A stretch of DNA of 64,000 nt, taken from NCBI RefSeq assembly GCF_900117395.1, contig NZ_FPEG01000002.1, positions 821,659-885,658 on the forward strand. Reading direction: 5' to 3'. Shown here one piece after another: positions 44,387 to 53,715 of this stretch. The position numbers were made by a program, and so were the translations under genes. The notes beneath the pieces were generated by a model. The model searched no databases, was not told the DNA's origin, and saw only the letters and a program-made list of their open reading frames with translations. Every line of letters starts with the position of its first letter. Positions within the stretch are counted from its first letter, which is position 1. The DNA comes from Agrococcus sp. Marseille-P2731 (GTDB taxonomy: Bacteria; Actinomycetota; Actinomycetes; Actinomycetales; Microbacteriaceae).

Positions 44387-45853
<1,467 letters not shown>

Positions 45854-45884
45854 CCCCCGCATCCGCTCGCAGCAGCGGAGCCTG

Positions 45885-46565
45885 TCAGCCGAGCACGAGC
45901 GTGACGGCGATGACGAGCATGATCACGGCGATGCCGCCGTCGAGGATGCGCCAGGCGCGCTCGGTGCGCAGCAGCGGCGCGAGGAACCGGGCTCCGTAGC
46001 CGAAGGCCACGAACCAGATCGTGCTGGCCGCGATGCCGCCCGCGAGGAACCACCAGCGGTCGTCGCCGTGCGTCGCCGCGACGGAGCCCAGCACGACCGT
46101 CGTCTCGACGATCGCGTGCGGGTTGAGCCAGGTGACGGCGAGGATCGTGAGGAGCGTCGCCATCCGACCGCTGCGCGCGCGGCGGCGGGTCGCGACGGCA
46201 CCCTCGCCCGTAGTGCCGCCGGGTGCCGGCTCGCCCTCCTCCGCCTCGTCGGGCGCTGCCTCGAGCGTGCCGCCGCCTCGGATCGCTCGCCGCGCGCTCA
46301 GCACGGCGAAGCCGACGATGAACGCCGCGCCCGCCCACCGCGCGAGCGTCTCGAGCCAGGGCTGCGCGGTGACGAGCGTGGCGACGCCCGCGACGCCCAC
46401 GAACTGCAGGATCGCGTCGCTCACGACGCAGACCGCCACCACGATGCCGACGTGCTCGCGGCGCAGGCCCTGGCGCAGCACGACGGCGTTCTGGGCGCCG
46501 ATCGACAGGATCAACCCCAAGCAGAGCGCGAAGCCCGACAGCAACACGACGATTCCCTGGTCCAT
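45885..46565 (-). CDS. lysE: LysE/ArgO-type amino acid exporter
   Basis: 226 aa with five to six membrane helices. The N-terminus LILSIGAQNAVVLRQGLRR is typical of LysE, and VTWLNPHAIVETTVVLG matches the second conserved region. It exports basic amino acids (lysine or arginine). It is divergent from a LysG-type regulator, the pairing seen in Corynebacterium. The ATG at 46565 has TAGCGT 7 nt upstream. A hydrophilic insert rich in Glu/Gly (about 100-130) splits the two halves. Confidence 0.92.
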   Translation of the reverse strand: MDQGIVVLLSGFALCLGLILSIGAQNAVVLRQGLRREHVGIVVAVCVVSDAILQFVGVAGVATLVTAQPWLETLARWAGAAFIVGFAVLSARRAIRGGGTLEAAPDEAEEGEPAPGGTTGEGAVATRRRARSGRMATLLTILAVTWLNPHAIVETTVVLGSVAATHGDDRWWFLAGGIAASTIWFVAFGYGARFLAPLLRTERAWRILDGGIAVIMLVIAVTLVLG

Positions 46566-46572
46566 GCGCTCA

Positions 46573-46578
46573 ACGCTA
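46573..46578 (-). promoter_or_regulatory. -10 box of lysE (leaderless)
   Basis: TAGCGT on the minus strand, 7 nt before the ATG at 46565. Confidence 0.6.
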
Positions 46579-46638
46579 GGCGTGCGCTCAGATGCAGTCC
46601 AGCGAAGGTTCCTGCAGCATCATCAGCGATGCTTCATC

Positions 46639-46644
46639 TAGGCT
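46639..46644 (+). promoter_or_regulatory. -10 box of lysG (leaderless)
   Basis: TAGGCT, 6 nt before the ATG at 46651. Confidence 0.6.
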
Positions 46645-46650
46645 CTCGCC

Positions 46651-47532
46651 ATGGACCTGCCCCTCGACCACCTGCGCACCCTCGCCGCCGTCGTGGACGC
46701 GGGCACGCTGGAGCGCGCCGCGGCCGCCCTCGGCGTGACCCCCTCAGCCGTCAGCCAGCGCATCCGCGCCATCGAGCAGCGCGTCGGGCGCATCGTGCTG
46801 CAGCGCACCAAGCCGGTGCGCGCCACCGAGGCGGGCGAGGCCCTCGTGCGACTCGCACGCCAGCTCGCGGTGCTCGAGCACGACGCGCGCACCGCGCTCG
46901 GCGATGCCGCGCCCGCCCCGCGCATCCCGCTCGCCGTCAACGCCGATTCGCTCATCACCTGGTTCATGCCCGCGCTCATCGCCGTCACCGAGCGCCTGCC
47001 CGCGACCTTCGAGCTGCATCGCGAGGACCAGGAGCGCACGGCCCAGCTGCTGCAGGACGGCACGGTCATGGCCGCGGTCACGGCGCAGCGCGAGCCCGTC
47101 GCGGGCTGCCTCTCGACGCCGCTGGGGCGCATGCGCTACGTGCCGATCGCGCAGCGCGAGTTCGCGGCCCGGTGGTTCCCGGATGGGTTGACGCGGGCAG
47201 CGCTGGAGGGCGCGCCGATCGTCGACTTCGACGCGAACGACTCGCTGCAGTCCCGGTTCGCGCGGCGCCATGGCGCACGCGCGGCGGCCCCGCGCCACAT
47301 CATCTCTGCCTCGGCGGAGTTCGCGCAGGCGGTGCAGATGGGGCTCGGGTGGGGCATGCTGCTGCCCGGGCAGTTCGAGCGCGGCGTCGCCGACGGCTCG
47401 CTCGTGGTGCTCGCGGAGGACACCGTGGAGGTGCCGCTGTGGTGGCAGCGGTGGAACCTCGCCTCGCCCCTGCTCGACCTCGTCAGCGACGCGGTCGCGG
47501 ATGCGGCGCGGACGTCAGGCGCGATCGCCTGA
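46651..47532 (+). CDS. lysG: LysR-family regulator, ArgP/LysG type
   Basis: 293 aa. The N-terminal HTH reads LRTLAAVVDAGTLERAAAALGVTPSAVSQRIRAIE. The co-inducer domain includes NADSLITWFMPAL, typical of ArgP/LysG, which sense lysine or arginine, and GLGWGMLLPGQ near the end. It sits divergent to lysE with 85 nt between starts and most likely activates lysE when lysine is high. Its last 18 nt overlap the convergent stress-protein gene. Confidence 0.92.
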   Translation: MDLPLDHLRTLAAVVDAGTLERAAAALGVTPSAVSQRIRAIEQRVGRIVLQRTKPVRATEAGEALVRLARQLAVLEHDARTALGDAAPAPRIPLAVNADSLITWFMPALIAVTERLPATFELHREDQERTAQLLQDGTVMAAVTAQREPVAGCLSTPLGRMRYVPIAQREFAARWFPDGLTRAALEGAPIVDFDANDSLQSRFARRHGARAAAPRHIISASAEFAQAVQMGLGWGMLLPGQFERGVADGSLVVLAEDTVEVPLWWQRWNLASPLLDLVSDAVADAARTSGAIA

Positions 47533-48129
47533 CGCGGGGGCGCCGGGCTGGTGCGCCTCCGGCTGCTGCGGGGCGTCCGTGCCCTGCGGCGGGGCGAGCG
47601 GGTCGCCGTGCGGCGGCGGCGCCGTGTGCAGCTGGGCGGCCGTCGGCTGCTGCGCAGCCTCGCGCTGCCCGATGATCTGCATCGCGCGGCCCGAGATCTC
47701 CTGGGGTGCGACGACGTCGTAGCGGGTCGCGAGCACCTGCTGCGTCGACGCGAAGTCGCGCTTGCGGCGCACGATGGAGTGCTGCACGACGCCCAGCAGG
47801 ATGCCGAAGGCGAGGCCGAGCAGCGGGAAGACGAGCACCGAGCCGATCGCCTCCGGCACGAAGACGAGGAACATCAGGCCCAGGAAGGCGCCGAAGCCGA
47901 GACCGCGCAGCGCGCCGCGCATGGCGACCTTGCCCCACGTGAGGCGGCCGACGATCCGCTCGACCAGCTTGAGGTCGTTGCCGATGATGGCGAGACCGGC
48001 GAGCTCGGTGTCAGAGCTCGAGACCTTCGCGACGGCCGCCTGGGCCTGGTCGTAGGTCTCGAACGAGGCGACCACGACGCCCTTCGGCAGCTGCTGGTCT
48101 CCGAGGGCGGATCGCTGGAACATGCTCAC
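47515..48129 (-). CDS. General-stress-protein-17M-like membrane protein
   Basis: 204 aa. The N-terminal domain (about 18-75) fits the heat-shock-induced YflT/GSP17M fold (VVVASFETYDQAQAAVAKV). Two hydrophobic helices follow (about 75-120, FGAFLGLMFLVFVPEAIGSVLVFPLLGLAFGILLG), then a Pro/Gln-rich tail. The role in stress is inferred from the family only. The GTG at 48129 has AAGACT 6 nt upstream; the ATG at 48123 is the alternative. Confidence 0.8.
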   Translation of the reverse strand: MSMFQRSALGDQQLPKGVVVASFETYDQAQAAVAKVSSSDTELAGLAIIGNDLKLVERIVGRLTWGKVAMRGALRGLGFGAFLGLMFLVFVPEAIGSVLVFPLLGLAFGILLGVVQHSIVRRKRDFASTQQVLATRYDVVAPQEISGRAMQIIGQREAAQQPTAAQLHTAPPPHGDPLAPPQGTDAPQQPEAHQPGAPASGDRA

Positions 48130-48135
48130 CCATCC

Positions 48136-48141
48136 AGTCTT
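48136..48141 (-). promoter_or_regulatory. -10-like box of stress protein gene
   Basis: AAGACT on the minus strand, 6 nt before the GTG at 48129. Confidence 0.4.
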
Positions 48142-48234
48142 CCACGCGAGCCTCCGTCGCCACCGCCCGGTTCGCTCTGGGCGTCAGGCCCGATCGGCGC
48201 CGCCCCCCAGGCGCCGCGCTCGGGCCTCGCGCGG

Positions 48235-48240
48235 TACCTT
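48235..48240 (+). promoter_or_regulatory. -10 box of MgtE-N/CBS gene (leaderless)
   Basis: TACCTT, 7 nt before the ATG at 48248. Confidence 0.5.
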
Positions 48241-48247
48241 GGAGCCC

Positions 48248-49477
48248 ATGAGCGCCCCCACCGTCTTCGTCGCCCGCCTCGCGGGCGCGGGTGTGTTCGA
48301 TCCTGCGGGCGAGCGCATCGGCAAGGTCCGCGACGTGGTGTCCGTGCCTCGGCAGGAGGCGTCGCCGCGCGTCGTCGGGCTCGTCGTCGAGGACCGCGGG
48401 CGGCAGCGCGTCTTCCTCTCGATCGGTCGCGTCCTCTCCATCGGCAGCGGCCAGCTGATCGCCTCGGCCATCAGCGACCGCCGCTTCAGCCAGCGGGGCA
48501 GCGAGCGGCTGCTGCTGGCGGACATCCTCGGCCGCACCGTGACGCTCCGCGACGGCTCGAACGCCACGCTCGAGGACCTCTCGATCGCGGAGCAGGGCCC
48601 GGGCGAGTGGGAGGTCGACGAGCTCTTCCTGCGCAAGCCCAAGGTCGGCCCGTTCGGCAAGGGCCCGACGATGCTCGCTCGTTGGCACGAGGTGCGGCAC
48701 GAGCTCGACGCCGAGCACGACACCGAGCACCTCTTGGCCTCGCTCGACGAGCTGCCGGCCGCTGACGCCGCCTCGGCGATGCTCGACCTGCCGCAGCAGC
48801 GCATGATCGAGGTCGCGGAAGACCTCTCCGACGATCGCCTCGCCGACATCCTCGAGGAGATGCACGAGGATCGCCAGGTCGAGATCCTCGCCGCCCTGGA
48901 GGACTCCCGCGTCGCCGACGTGCTCGACCAGATGGAGCCCGACGACGCGGCAGACCTCATCGGTCACATGTCGACCGAGCGCGGCGAGACGCTGCTCGAC
49001 CTCATGGATCCCGACGAGGCAGAGGACGTCAGGATGCTGCTGTCCTTCGGCGCTGACACCGCCGGCGGGCTCATGACGACCGAGCCGATCATCCTCGCCT
49101 CCGACGCGACGGTCGCCGAGGCGCTCGCGCTCATGCGCCGCCACGAGATCGCGCCGGCGCTCGCCGCTGCGGTCTGCGTCACGCTGCCGCCCTACGAGGC
49201 ACCCACGGGTCGCCTGCTCGGCATGGTGCACTTCCAGCGGCTGCTGCGCTACCCGCCCAACGAGCGCGTCGGCACGCTGCTCGACGAGCAGATCGAGCCC
49301 GTCCTCGTCAGCGACTCGGCGGCCGAGGTCACGCGCCAGCTCGCCGCCTACAACCTCGTCTCGGTCCCGGTGGTGGATGCGGCAGGTCGGCTCGTCGGCG
49401 TGGTCACGATCGACGACGTGCTCGACCACATCCTGCCCGAGGACTGGCGTGCGCAGGAGGAGACGCCGCATGGCTGA
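48248..49477 (+). CDS. Soluble MgtE N-domain/CBS protein
   Basis: 409 aa. A PRC-barrel-like N-terminus (about 1-130; GERIGKVRDVVSV) is followed by the MgtE intracellular N-domain (about 160-270; repeated helical pairs DDRLADILEEMHEDRQVEIL, DDAADLIGHM) and two CBS domains (about 275-395). The C-terminal membrane channel domain of MgtE is missing, so it is not a transporter by itself. It may sense Mg or nucleotides for a partner. The DUF1003 membrane protein gene overlaps its end by 8 nt and is a likely partner. Confidence 0.85.
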   Translation: MSAPTVFVARLAGAGVFDPAGERIGKVRDVVSVPRQEASPRVVGLVVEDRGRQRVFLSIGRVLSIGSGQLIASAISDRRFSQRGSERLLLADILGRTVTLRDGSNATLEDLSIAEQGPGEWEVDELFLRKPKVGPFGKGPTMLARWHEVRHELDAEHDTEHLLASLDELPAADAASAMLDLPQQRMIEVAEDLSDDRLADILEEMHEDRQVEILAALEDSRVADVLDQMEPDDAADLIGHMSTERGETLLDLMDPDEAEDVRMLLSFGADTAGGLMTTEPIILASDATVAEALALMRRHEIAPALAAAVCVTLPPYEAPTGRLLGMVHFQRLLRYPPNERVGTLLDEQIEPVLVSDSAAEVTRQLAAYNLVSVPVVDAAGRLVGVVTIDDVLDHILPEDWRAQEETPHG

Positions 49478-49976
49478 GCGCGACGACGAGTTCTCCCGCC
49501 CCAAGGCGCGCCGACGCATCCGCTTGCCCGAGTCGAAGGATCGATTCGGGCGCTTCACCGAGGCCTTCGCCCGCGGCATGGGCACCCCCGCGTTCCTGAT
49601 CGGCATGACGATCTTCTGCGGGTTCTGGCTCACGTACAACTCGATCGTGCCGGCAGAGGCGCAGTTCGACCCGCAGTCGCAGGGCTTCCCGCTGCTGACG
49701 CTCGTGCTGAGCCTGCAGGCCTCGTACGCCGCTCCCCTGCTGCTGCTCGCGCAGAACCGCCAGGACGACCGCGACCGCGTGCAGATCGAGCAGGACCGCA
49801 TGCGCGCCGAGCGCAACCTCAACGACACCGAGTACCTCGCGCGCGAGGTGGTGGCGCTGCGCATGGCGATGCGCGACATGGCGACGCGCGAGTTCATCCG
49901 CGCAGAGCTCAAGTCCTTCGTCGACGACCTCGACGAGCGCCGCGAGCAGGGTCCGCGCAGCGATCGCGACTCGTGA
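49470..49976 (+). CDS. DUF1003 membrane protein
   Basis: 168 aa with two membrane helices (about 45-65, AFLIGMTIFCGFWLTYNSI, and 80-105). The family signature PLLTLVLSLQASYAAPLLLLAQNRQ is clear, followed by a charged coiled-coil-like tail (DRDRVQIEQDRMRAERN). The function is unknown. It is translationally coupled to the MgtE-N/CBS gene (8-nt overlap) and followed 7 nt later by the Mrp gene. Confidence 0.88.
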   Translation: MAERDDEFSRPKARRRIRLPESKDRFGRFTEAFARGMGTPAFLIGMTIFCGFWLTYNSIVPAEAQFDPQSQGFPLLTLVLSLQASYAAPLLLLAQNRQDDRDRVQIEQDRMRAERNLNDTEYLAREVVALRMAMRDMATREFIRAELKSFVDDLDERREQGPRSDRDS

Positions 49977-49983
49977 GCCGTCG

Positions 49984-51075
49984 GTGAGCGACCGCATCGA
50001 TCCCGCGCTGCAGCACGCCCTGGCGCAGGTCATCGACCCTGAGATCCGCCGGCCGCTCGTCGAGCTCGACATGATCCCCTCTGCCACGCTGGAGGGGGGC
50101 GTCGCGAGCATCGCGCTCGAGCTCACGGTCGCTGCATGCCCCGCCGCCGACAGGATCCAGGCGGATGTCCGCAGCGCGGCCGCGTCGGTCCCGGGCGTCG
50201 AGCGCGTGGAGCTGTCGGTGGGCGTCATGTCGCCGGCCACCCGGCAGGCGCTCGTCGAGCGGCTGCGCGGCTCGCGGCCGCAGCAGTTCGGCCCCGAGAC
50301 CCTCACCCGCATCATCGCGGTCGCGAGCGGCAAGGGCGGCGTGGGCAAGTCGACGGTGACGGCCAACCTCGCGGTCGCGCTCGCGCAGCGCGGCCTCGCT
50401 GTCGGCGTGATCGACGCCGACGTGCACGGCTACTCCATCCCGGCGCTCCTCGGCACCGAGGCGCGGCCCACGCGCGTGGGCGACATGATGATGCCTCCCC
50501 AGGCGCACGGCGTGCGACTCGTGTCGATCGGCATGTTCGTGGAGGGCAACCGCTCCGTCTCCTGGCGCGGGCCGATGCTGCATCGCACGCTTGCGCAGTT
50601 CGTCACCGACGTCTGGTGGGGCGACCTCGACGTGCTGCTCATCGACATGCCCCCCGGCACCGGCGACGTCGCGATCTCGCTCGGCCAGCTGCTGCCGCAC
50701 GCCGAGGTGCTCGTGGTGACGACCCCGCAGAAGGCGGCAGCCGATGTCGCCGAGCGGGCCGCCGAGGTCGCGCGGCAGACCGGGCAGCGGGTGCTCGGCG
50801 TCGTCGAGAACATGGCGGGGCTGCCGCAGCCCGACGGCTCGCTGCTCGAGCTCTTCGGCGCGGGCGGGGGCGACGAGGCCGCGGCGCGGCTCGACGTGCC
50901 GCTGCTGGCGCGCATCCCGCTGTCGATCGCGCTGCGCGAGGGCGGGGACGCGGGTGCACCGATCGTCGCCAGCGATCCGGCTGACCCCGCGGCGGCCGCG
51001 ATCGTGGCGCTCGCCGCCTCGCTGCGCGGCACCCGACCGATCGCCGGCAGGAGCCTGCCGCTCGCGACCGGCTGA
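49984..51075 (+). CDS. mrp: Mrp/ApbC-type P-loop ATPase
   Basis: 363 aa. The N-terminal DUF59/MIP18-like domain (about 1-95) is followed by a deviant Walker A (ASGKGGVGKSTV) and LLIDMPPGTGD. Mrp proteins carry or move iron-sulfur clusters. The CxxC pair that binds the cluster in many homologues is absent: after VVENMAG the sequence is LPQPDGSLLELFG, as in other actinobacterial Mrps. The GTG at 49984 follows the DUF1003 stop by 7 nt. Confidence 0.9.
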   Translation: MSDRIDPALQHALAQVIDPEIRRPLVELDMIPSATLEGGVASIALELTVAACPAADRIQADVRSAAASVPGVERVELSVGVMSPATRQALVERLRGSRPQQFGPETLTRIIAVASGKGGVGKSTVTANLAVALAQRGLAVGVIDADVHGYSIPALLGTEARPTRVGDMMMPPQAHGVRLVSIGMFVEGNRSVSWRGPMLHRTLAQFVTDVWWGDLDVLLIDMPPGTGDVAISLGQLLPHAEVLVVTTPQKAAADVAERAAEVARQTGQRVLGVVENMAGLPQPDGSLLELFGAGGGDEAAARLDVPLLARIPLSIALREGGDAGAPIVASDPADPAAAAIVALAASLRGTRPIAGRSLPLATG

Positions 51076-51097
51076 GCAGCGCCGCTCGCGCAGTGGC

Positions 51098-51475
51098 CTA
51101 GGTGGCCTCGTCGTCGAACCGCATCGGTCCGGATGCGCGGCTCGGCAGCCCCGCCACGGTCGCGACCGCAGCCTGCGATGCGGCCGCCTCGAAGGCTCCC
51201 GGTGGCGCAGGTGCCGGATCGTCCTTGAGCGCATCCATCACGATGCGCCGCGGGTCGTACTGCCTCGGGTCGAGCTTCTTCCAGTCGACCTCGTCGAACT
51301 CCGGACCCATCTCCTCGCGCATGCGCTCCCGCGCGCCGCCGGCCAGGTCGCGCAGGCCACGCACGAGCCCGCCGAGCTTCTCGGCGAGCAGGGGCAAGCG
51401 CTCGGGGCCGATGAGGACGGCCGCGAGGATCGCGATGATCAGGAGCTTGTCGAGCGTGATGCCTGCCAGGGACAC
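51098..51475 (-). CDS. tatB: Sec-independent translocase subunit TatB
   Basis: 125 aa. One N-terminal membrane helix (LLIIAILAAVLIG) is followed by the GPERLP hinge typical of TatB/TatA and an amphipathic helix (AEKLGGLVRGLRDLAGGAR), then an acidic, proline-rich tail. It forms the twin-arginine signal receptor with TatC. The GTG at 51475 has TACCCT 6 nt upstream. No tatA or tatC lies in the window. Confidence 0.85.
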   Translation of the reverse strand: MSLAGITLDKLLIIAILAAVLIGPERLPLLAEKLGGLVRGLRDLAGGARERMREEMGPEFDEVDWKKLDPRQYDPRRIVMDALKDDPAPAPPGAFEAAASQAAVATVAGLPSRASGPMRFDDEAT

Positions 51476-51481
51476 CCCACT

Positions 51482-51487
51482 AGGGTA
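51482..51487 (-). promoter_or_regulatory. -10 box of tatB (leaderless)
   Basis: TACCCT on the minus strand, 6 nt before the GTG at 51475. Confidence 0.5.
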
Positions 51488-51555
51488 GCGAGGACTGCGG
51501 CGAGCCCTCGACGGGCGGATGCGCCGCGGTCGCTACGCTCGACGTCGGAGGAACC

Positions 51556-52194
51556 GTGCAGACATCACCGCTCATCGCCAAGTACCTCGACGACCTCGCC
51601 GCAGAGGACGAGGTGGTCACCGCAGCGCGCGACGCCTCTGTCGAGCTGGGCATCACGCCCATCGCGCCCGCGGTCGGGGCACAGCTCGCCGCGATCGCCG
51701 CTGCCACGCAGGCGGGCGCTATCCTCGAGGTCGGCACCGGCGCGGGCGTGAGCGGCCTGTGGCTGCTGCGCGGAGCGCCGGGCGCGACGCTCACGTCGAT
51801 CGACACCGAGCTCGACCACCAGCAGCACGCGCGCGCAGCCTTCGGCAGGGCGGGCATCCCCGTCACCCGCGCGCGCCTCATCACCGGCAAGGCCCGCGAC
51901 GTGCTGCCCCGCATGAACGAGGCGAGCTACGACATCGTCCTCATCGACGCAGACCCCGCCAGCATGCTCGAGTACGTCGAGCACGCGCTCGCGCTCGTGC
52001 GCGTCGGCGGCTCGGTGCTCGTGGCGCACGCCCTCATGGGCGGCCGCGTGGCAGACCCGGCGCAGCGCAGCGACGAGGTCGCCGACCTCCGCGGGCTGCT
52101 CAAGGAGCTCTCGACCTCGGACGCGGTCCGGGCGGCGGTGTCGCCCGTCGGCGACGGGCTGCTGCAGATCGTGCGGCTGCCAGAGCCGGTCTAG
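51556..52194 (+). CDS. O-methyltransferase (class I, SAM-dependent)
   Basis: 212 aa of the COMT/MdmC-like family. The SAM-binding motif is ILEVGTGAGVSGLWLL, followed by LTSIDTELDHQ and DIVLIDADPAS, and a late VAHALMGGRV. It methylates a hydroxyl on an unknown acceptor; the second half lacks the full catechol metal set seen in plant enzymes. The GTG at 51556 follows GGAGGAACC, one of the clear Shine-Dalgarno starts here. A perfect palindromic terminator follows. Confidence 0.88.
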   Translation: MQTSPLIAKYLDDLAAEDEVVTAARDASVELGITPIAPAVGAQLAAIAAATQAGAILEVGTGAGVSGLWLLRGAPGATLTSIDTELDHQQHARAAFGRAGIPVTRARLITGKARDVLPRMNEASYDIVLIDADPASMLEYVEHALALVRVGGSVLVAHALMGGRVADPAQRSDEVADLRGLLKELSTSDAVRAAVSPVGDGLLQIVRLPEPV

Positions 52195-52200
52195 CGATGC

Positions 52201-52234
52201 AACGAGGGCCCGATCCGCGGATCGGGCCCTCGTT
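52201..52234. terminator. Bidirectional intrinsic terminator
   Basis: Perfect 34-bp palindrome (AACGAGGGCCCGATCCG with its complement, 52201-52217 and 52218-52234), 6 nt after the O-methyltransferase stop and 39 nt from the end of the convergent DUF3117 gene. Confidence 0.85.
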
Positions 52235-52273
52235 CGTCGGCCATCATCGGACGACGCGCTCAGATCGCGATGA

Positions 52274-52447
52274 TCAAGCGGTGACGACGACCCCGCCGAG
52301 CGCCTGGTGCAGCGCTGCGGCTTCCTCGTCGTTCACGGAGACGACGAGACGTCCCCCACCCTCGAGCGGGACGCGCACGACGATCAGCCTGCCCTCCTTG
52401 ACGGCCTCGAGCGGTCCATCGCCGGTGCGTGGTTTCATGGCGGCCAT
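52274..52447 (-). CDS. DUF3117 family small protein
   Basis: 57 aa, found by direct translation of the minus strand. It reads MAAMKPRTGDGPLEAVKEGR at the start and VRVPLEGGGRLVVSVNDEEA in the middle, a clear DUF3117 match. This small actinobacterial protein is of unknown function and is usually about 55-60 aa, so it is full length. AAGGGGG lies 6 nt before the ATG. It is a single gene between two convergent or tandem neighbours. Confidence 0.92.
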   Translation of the reverse strand: MAAMKPRTGDGPLEAVKEGRLIVVRVPLEGGGRLVVSVNDEEAAALHQALGGVVVTA

Positions 52448-52530
52448 GCGGCTCCCCCTTCAGTTCCTGTGACGGCATTATCTCACGTCCAGGAGACGCG
52501 AAGACCTCGTTCGACACAGGGCCGGTTGTG

Positions 52531-53715
52531 CTAGGGGACGGTCCAGTCGCGGCCCACCACGTGCCAGCAGCACCAGATCCACAGCGGCTGCAGCGCGATG
52601 CAGGCACCGAGGATGACGGCCCTGGCCCACGCGGGCTTCACGGCGGCGACGATCAGCGCAGCCGGGAACAGCGGCATCAGCAGCCGCCACGTCGACGACT
52701 GCGGGAACCAGACTGCTGCGAGGTATGCCAAGTAGGCGATGGACCACAGCCTGCCCTCGATCGCGACGGCCTTCGCCCACGGCCCCGCGAGCAGCGCCAC
52801 GGCCACCGCGACGATGGCGGCGAGCCAGAGCGGCCACCAAGCCCCGAACCACCACTCGAGCCCGATCGGCCAGGTCGTGAACGGCACGAGCTCCTGCCTG
52901 CCGACGTACGCCGAGCGCCAGCTGAGCTCCGTCTCGAGGTAGGCGCTCGTGCTGCCCGTCGCGATCGTGCAGGCGATGAGCCAGCCGAATCCCCACATCG
53001 CGCTCCACGCCCCGAGCCCCACGAGCATCCATCGCTCTCGCACGGCGAAGCGCTCGCGATCGCGGAACCACCGCACCAGGAACCAGAGCCCGAGGGCGAA
53101 GGCGAAGGCGAGGCCGCCTGGCCGCGTCAGCGCCATGATCGGGATCAGCACCCACAGCCACTCCCACTCGCGCAGCCGCCACGCGAGCAGGCAGCTCGCG
53201 AGCAGCAGCAGGAAGAGCGCCTCCGCGTAGCCGAGCTGCAGCACGGGAGCGACGGGCGAGAGCAGCACGAGCGCGAGCGCGAAGCGCTCCCTGCCCGGAG
53301 CCAGCTCGCCGAACAGGCGGTAGGCGACGAGCGCGAAGGCCGCCGACGCGGCCACCGACAGCAGCACCGCAGCGCCCTCCCACGGCAGCCCGACGAGCAT
53401 CAGCGCCCGCGCGAGCAGCGGGTACACCGGCATGAACGCCCAGGCGTTCTCGCCCACGTGGCCGGAGTCGTCGAGCGGCAGCTCGGTCGGATACCCGGAC
53501 ATCGCGATGATGAAGTACCAGTGGGCATCCCACATGGTGGAGTAGTCGAGCAGGTCAGGCGCCGCCGGCGTCCACGAGCTCTCCTCCTGCCTGCCCGCGA
53601 ACGCGCCGAGGAACGCCGTGCTGACGAGCCTCGACACGAGCCAGAGCGCGAGCGGCCACAGCCACCAGCGCTCCCGCGACGTCGCGCGCGCCTGGGTCAG
53701 GCTCGCGTGAGCCAC
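52531..53715 (-). CDS. PIG-V-like mannosyltransferase family membrane protein
   Basis: 394 aa with about ten membrane helices. The early WDAHWYFIIAMSGYP matches the glycosyltransferase GT-C loop of the PIG-V/COG5542 family (acidic residue near the start of the first outer loop). These enzymes move mannose from polyprenyl-phosphate donors in the membrane. The GTG at 53715 overlaps the end of dapE by 19 nt, so it is the second gene of the dapE transcript. A link of sugar transfer to dapE is probably only positional. Confidence 0.82.
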   Translation of the reverse strand: MAHASLTQARATSRERWWLWPLALWLVSRLVSTAFLGAFAGRQEESSWTPAAPDLLDYSTMWDAHWYFIIAMSGYPTELPLDDSGHVGENAWAFMPVYPLLARALMLVGLPWEGAAVLLSVAASAAFALVAYRLFGELAPGRERFALALVLLSPVAPVLQLGYAEALFLLLLASCLLAWRLREWEWLWVLIPIMALTRPGGLAFAFALGLWFLVRWFRDRERFAVRERWMLVGLGAWSAMWGFGWLIACTIATGSTSAYLETELSWRSAYVGRQELVPFTTWPIGLEWWFGAWWPLWLAAIVAVAVALLAGPWAKAVAIEGRLWSIAYLAYLAAVWFPQSSTWRLLMPLFPAALIVAAVKPAWARAVILGACIALQPLWIWCCWHVVGRDWTVP

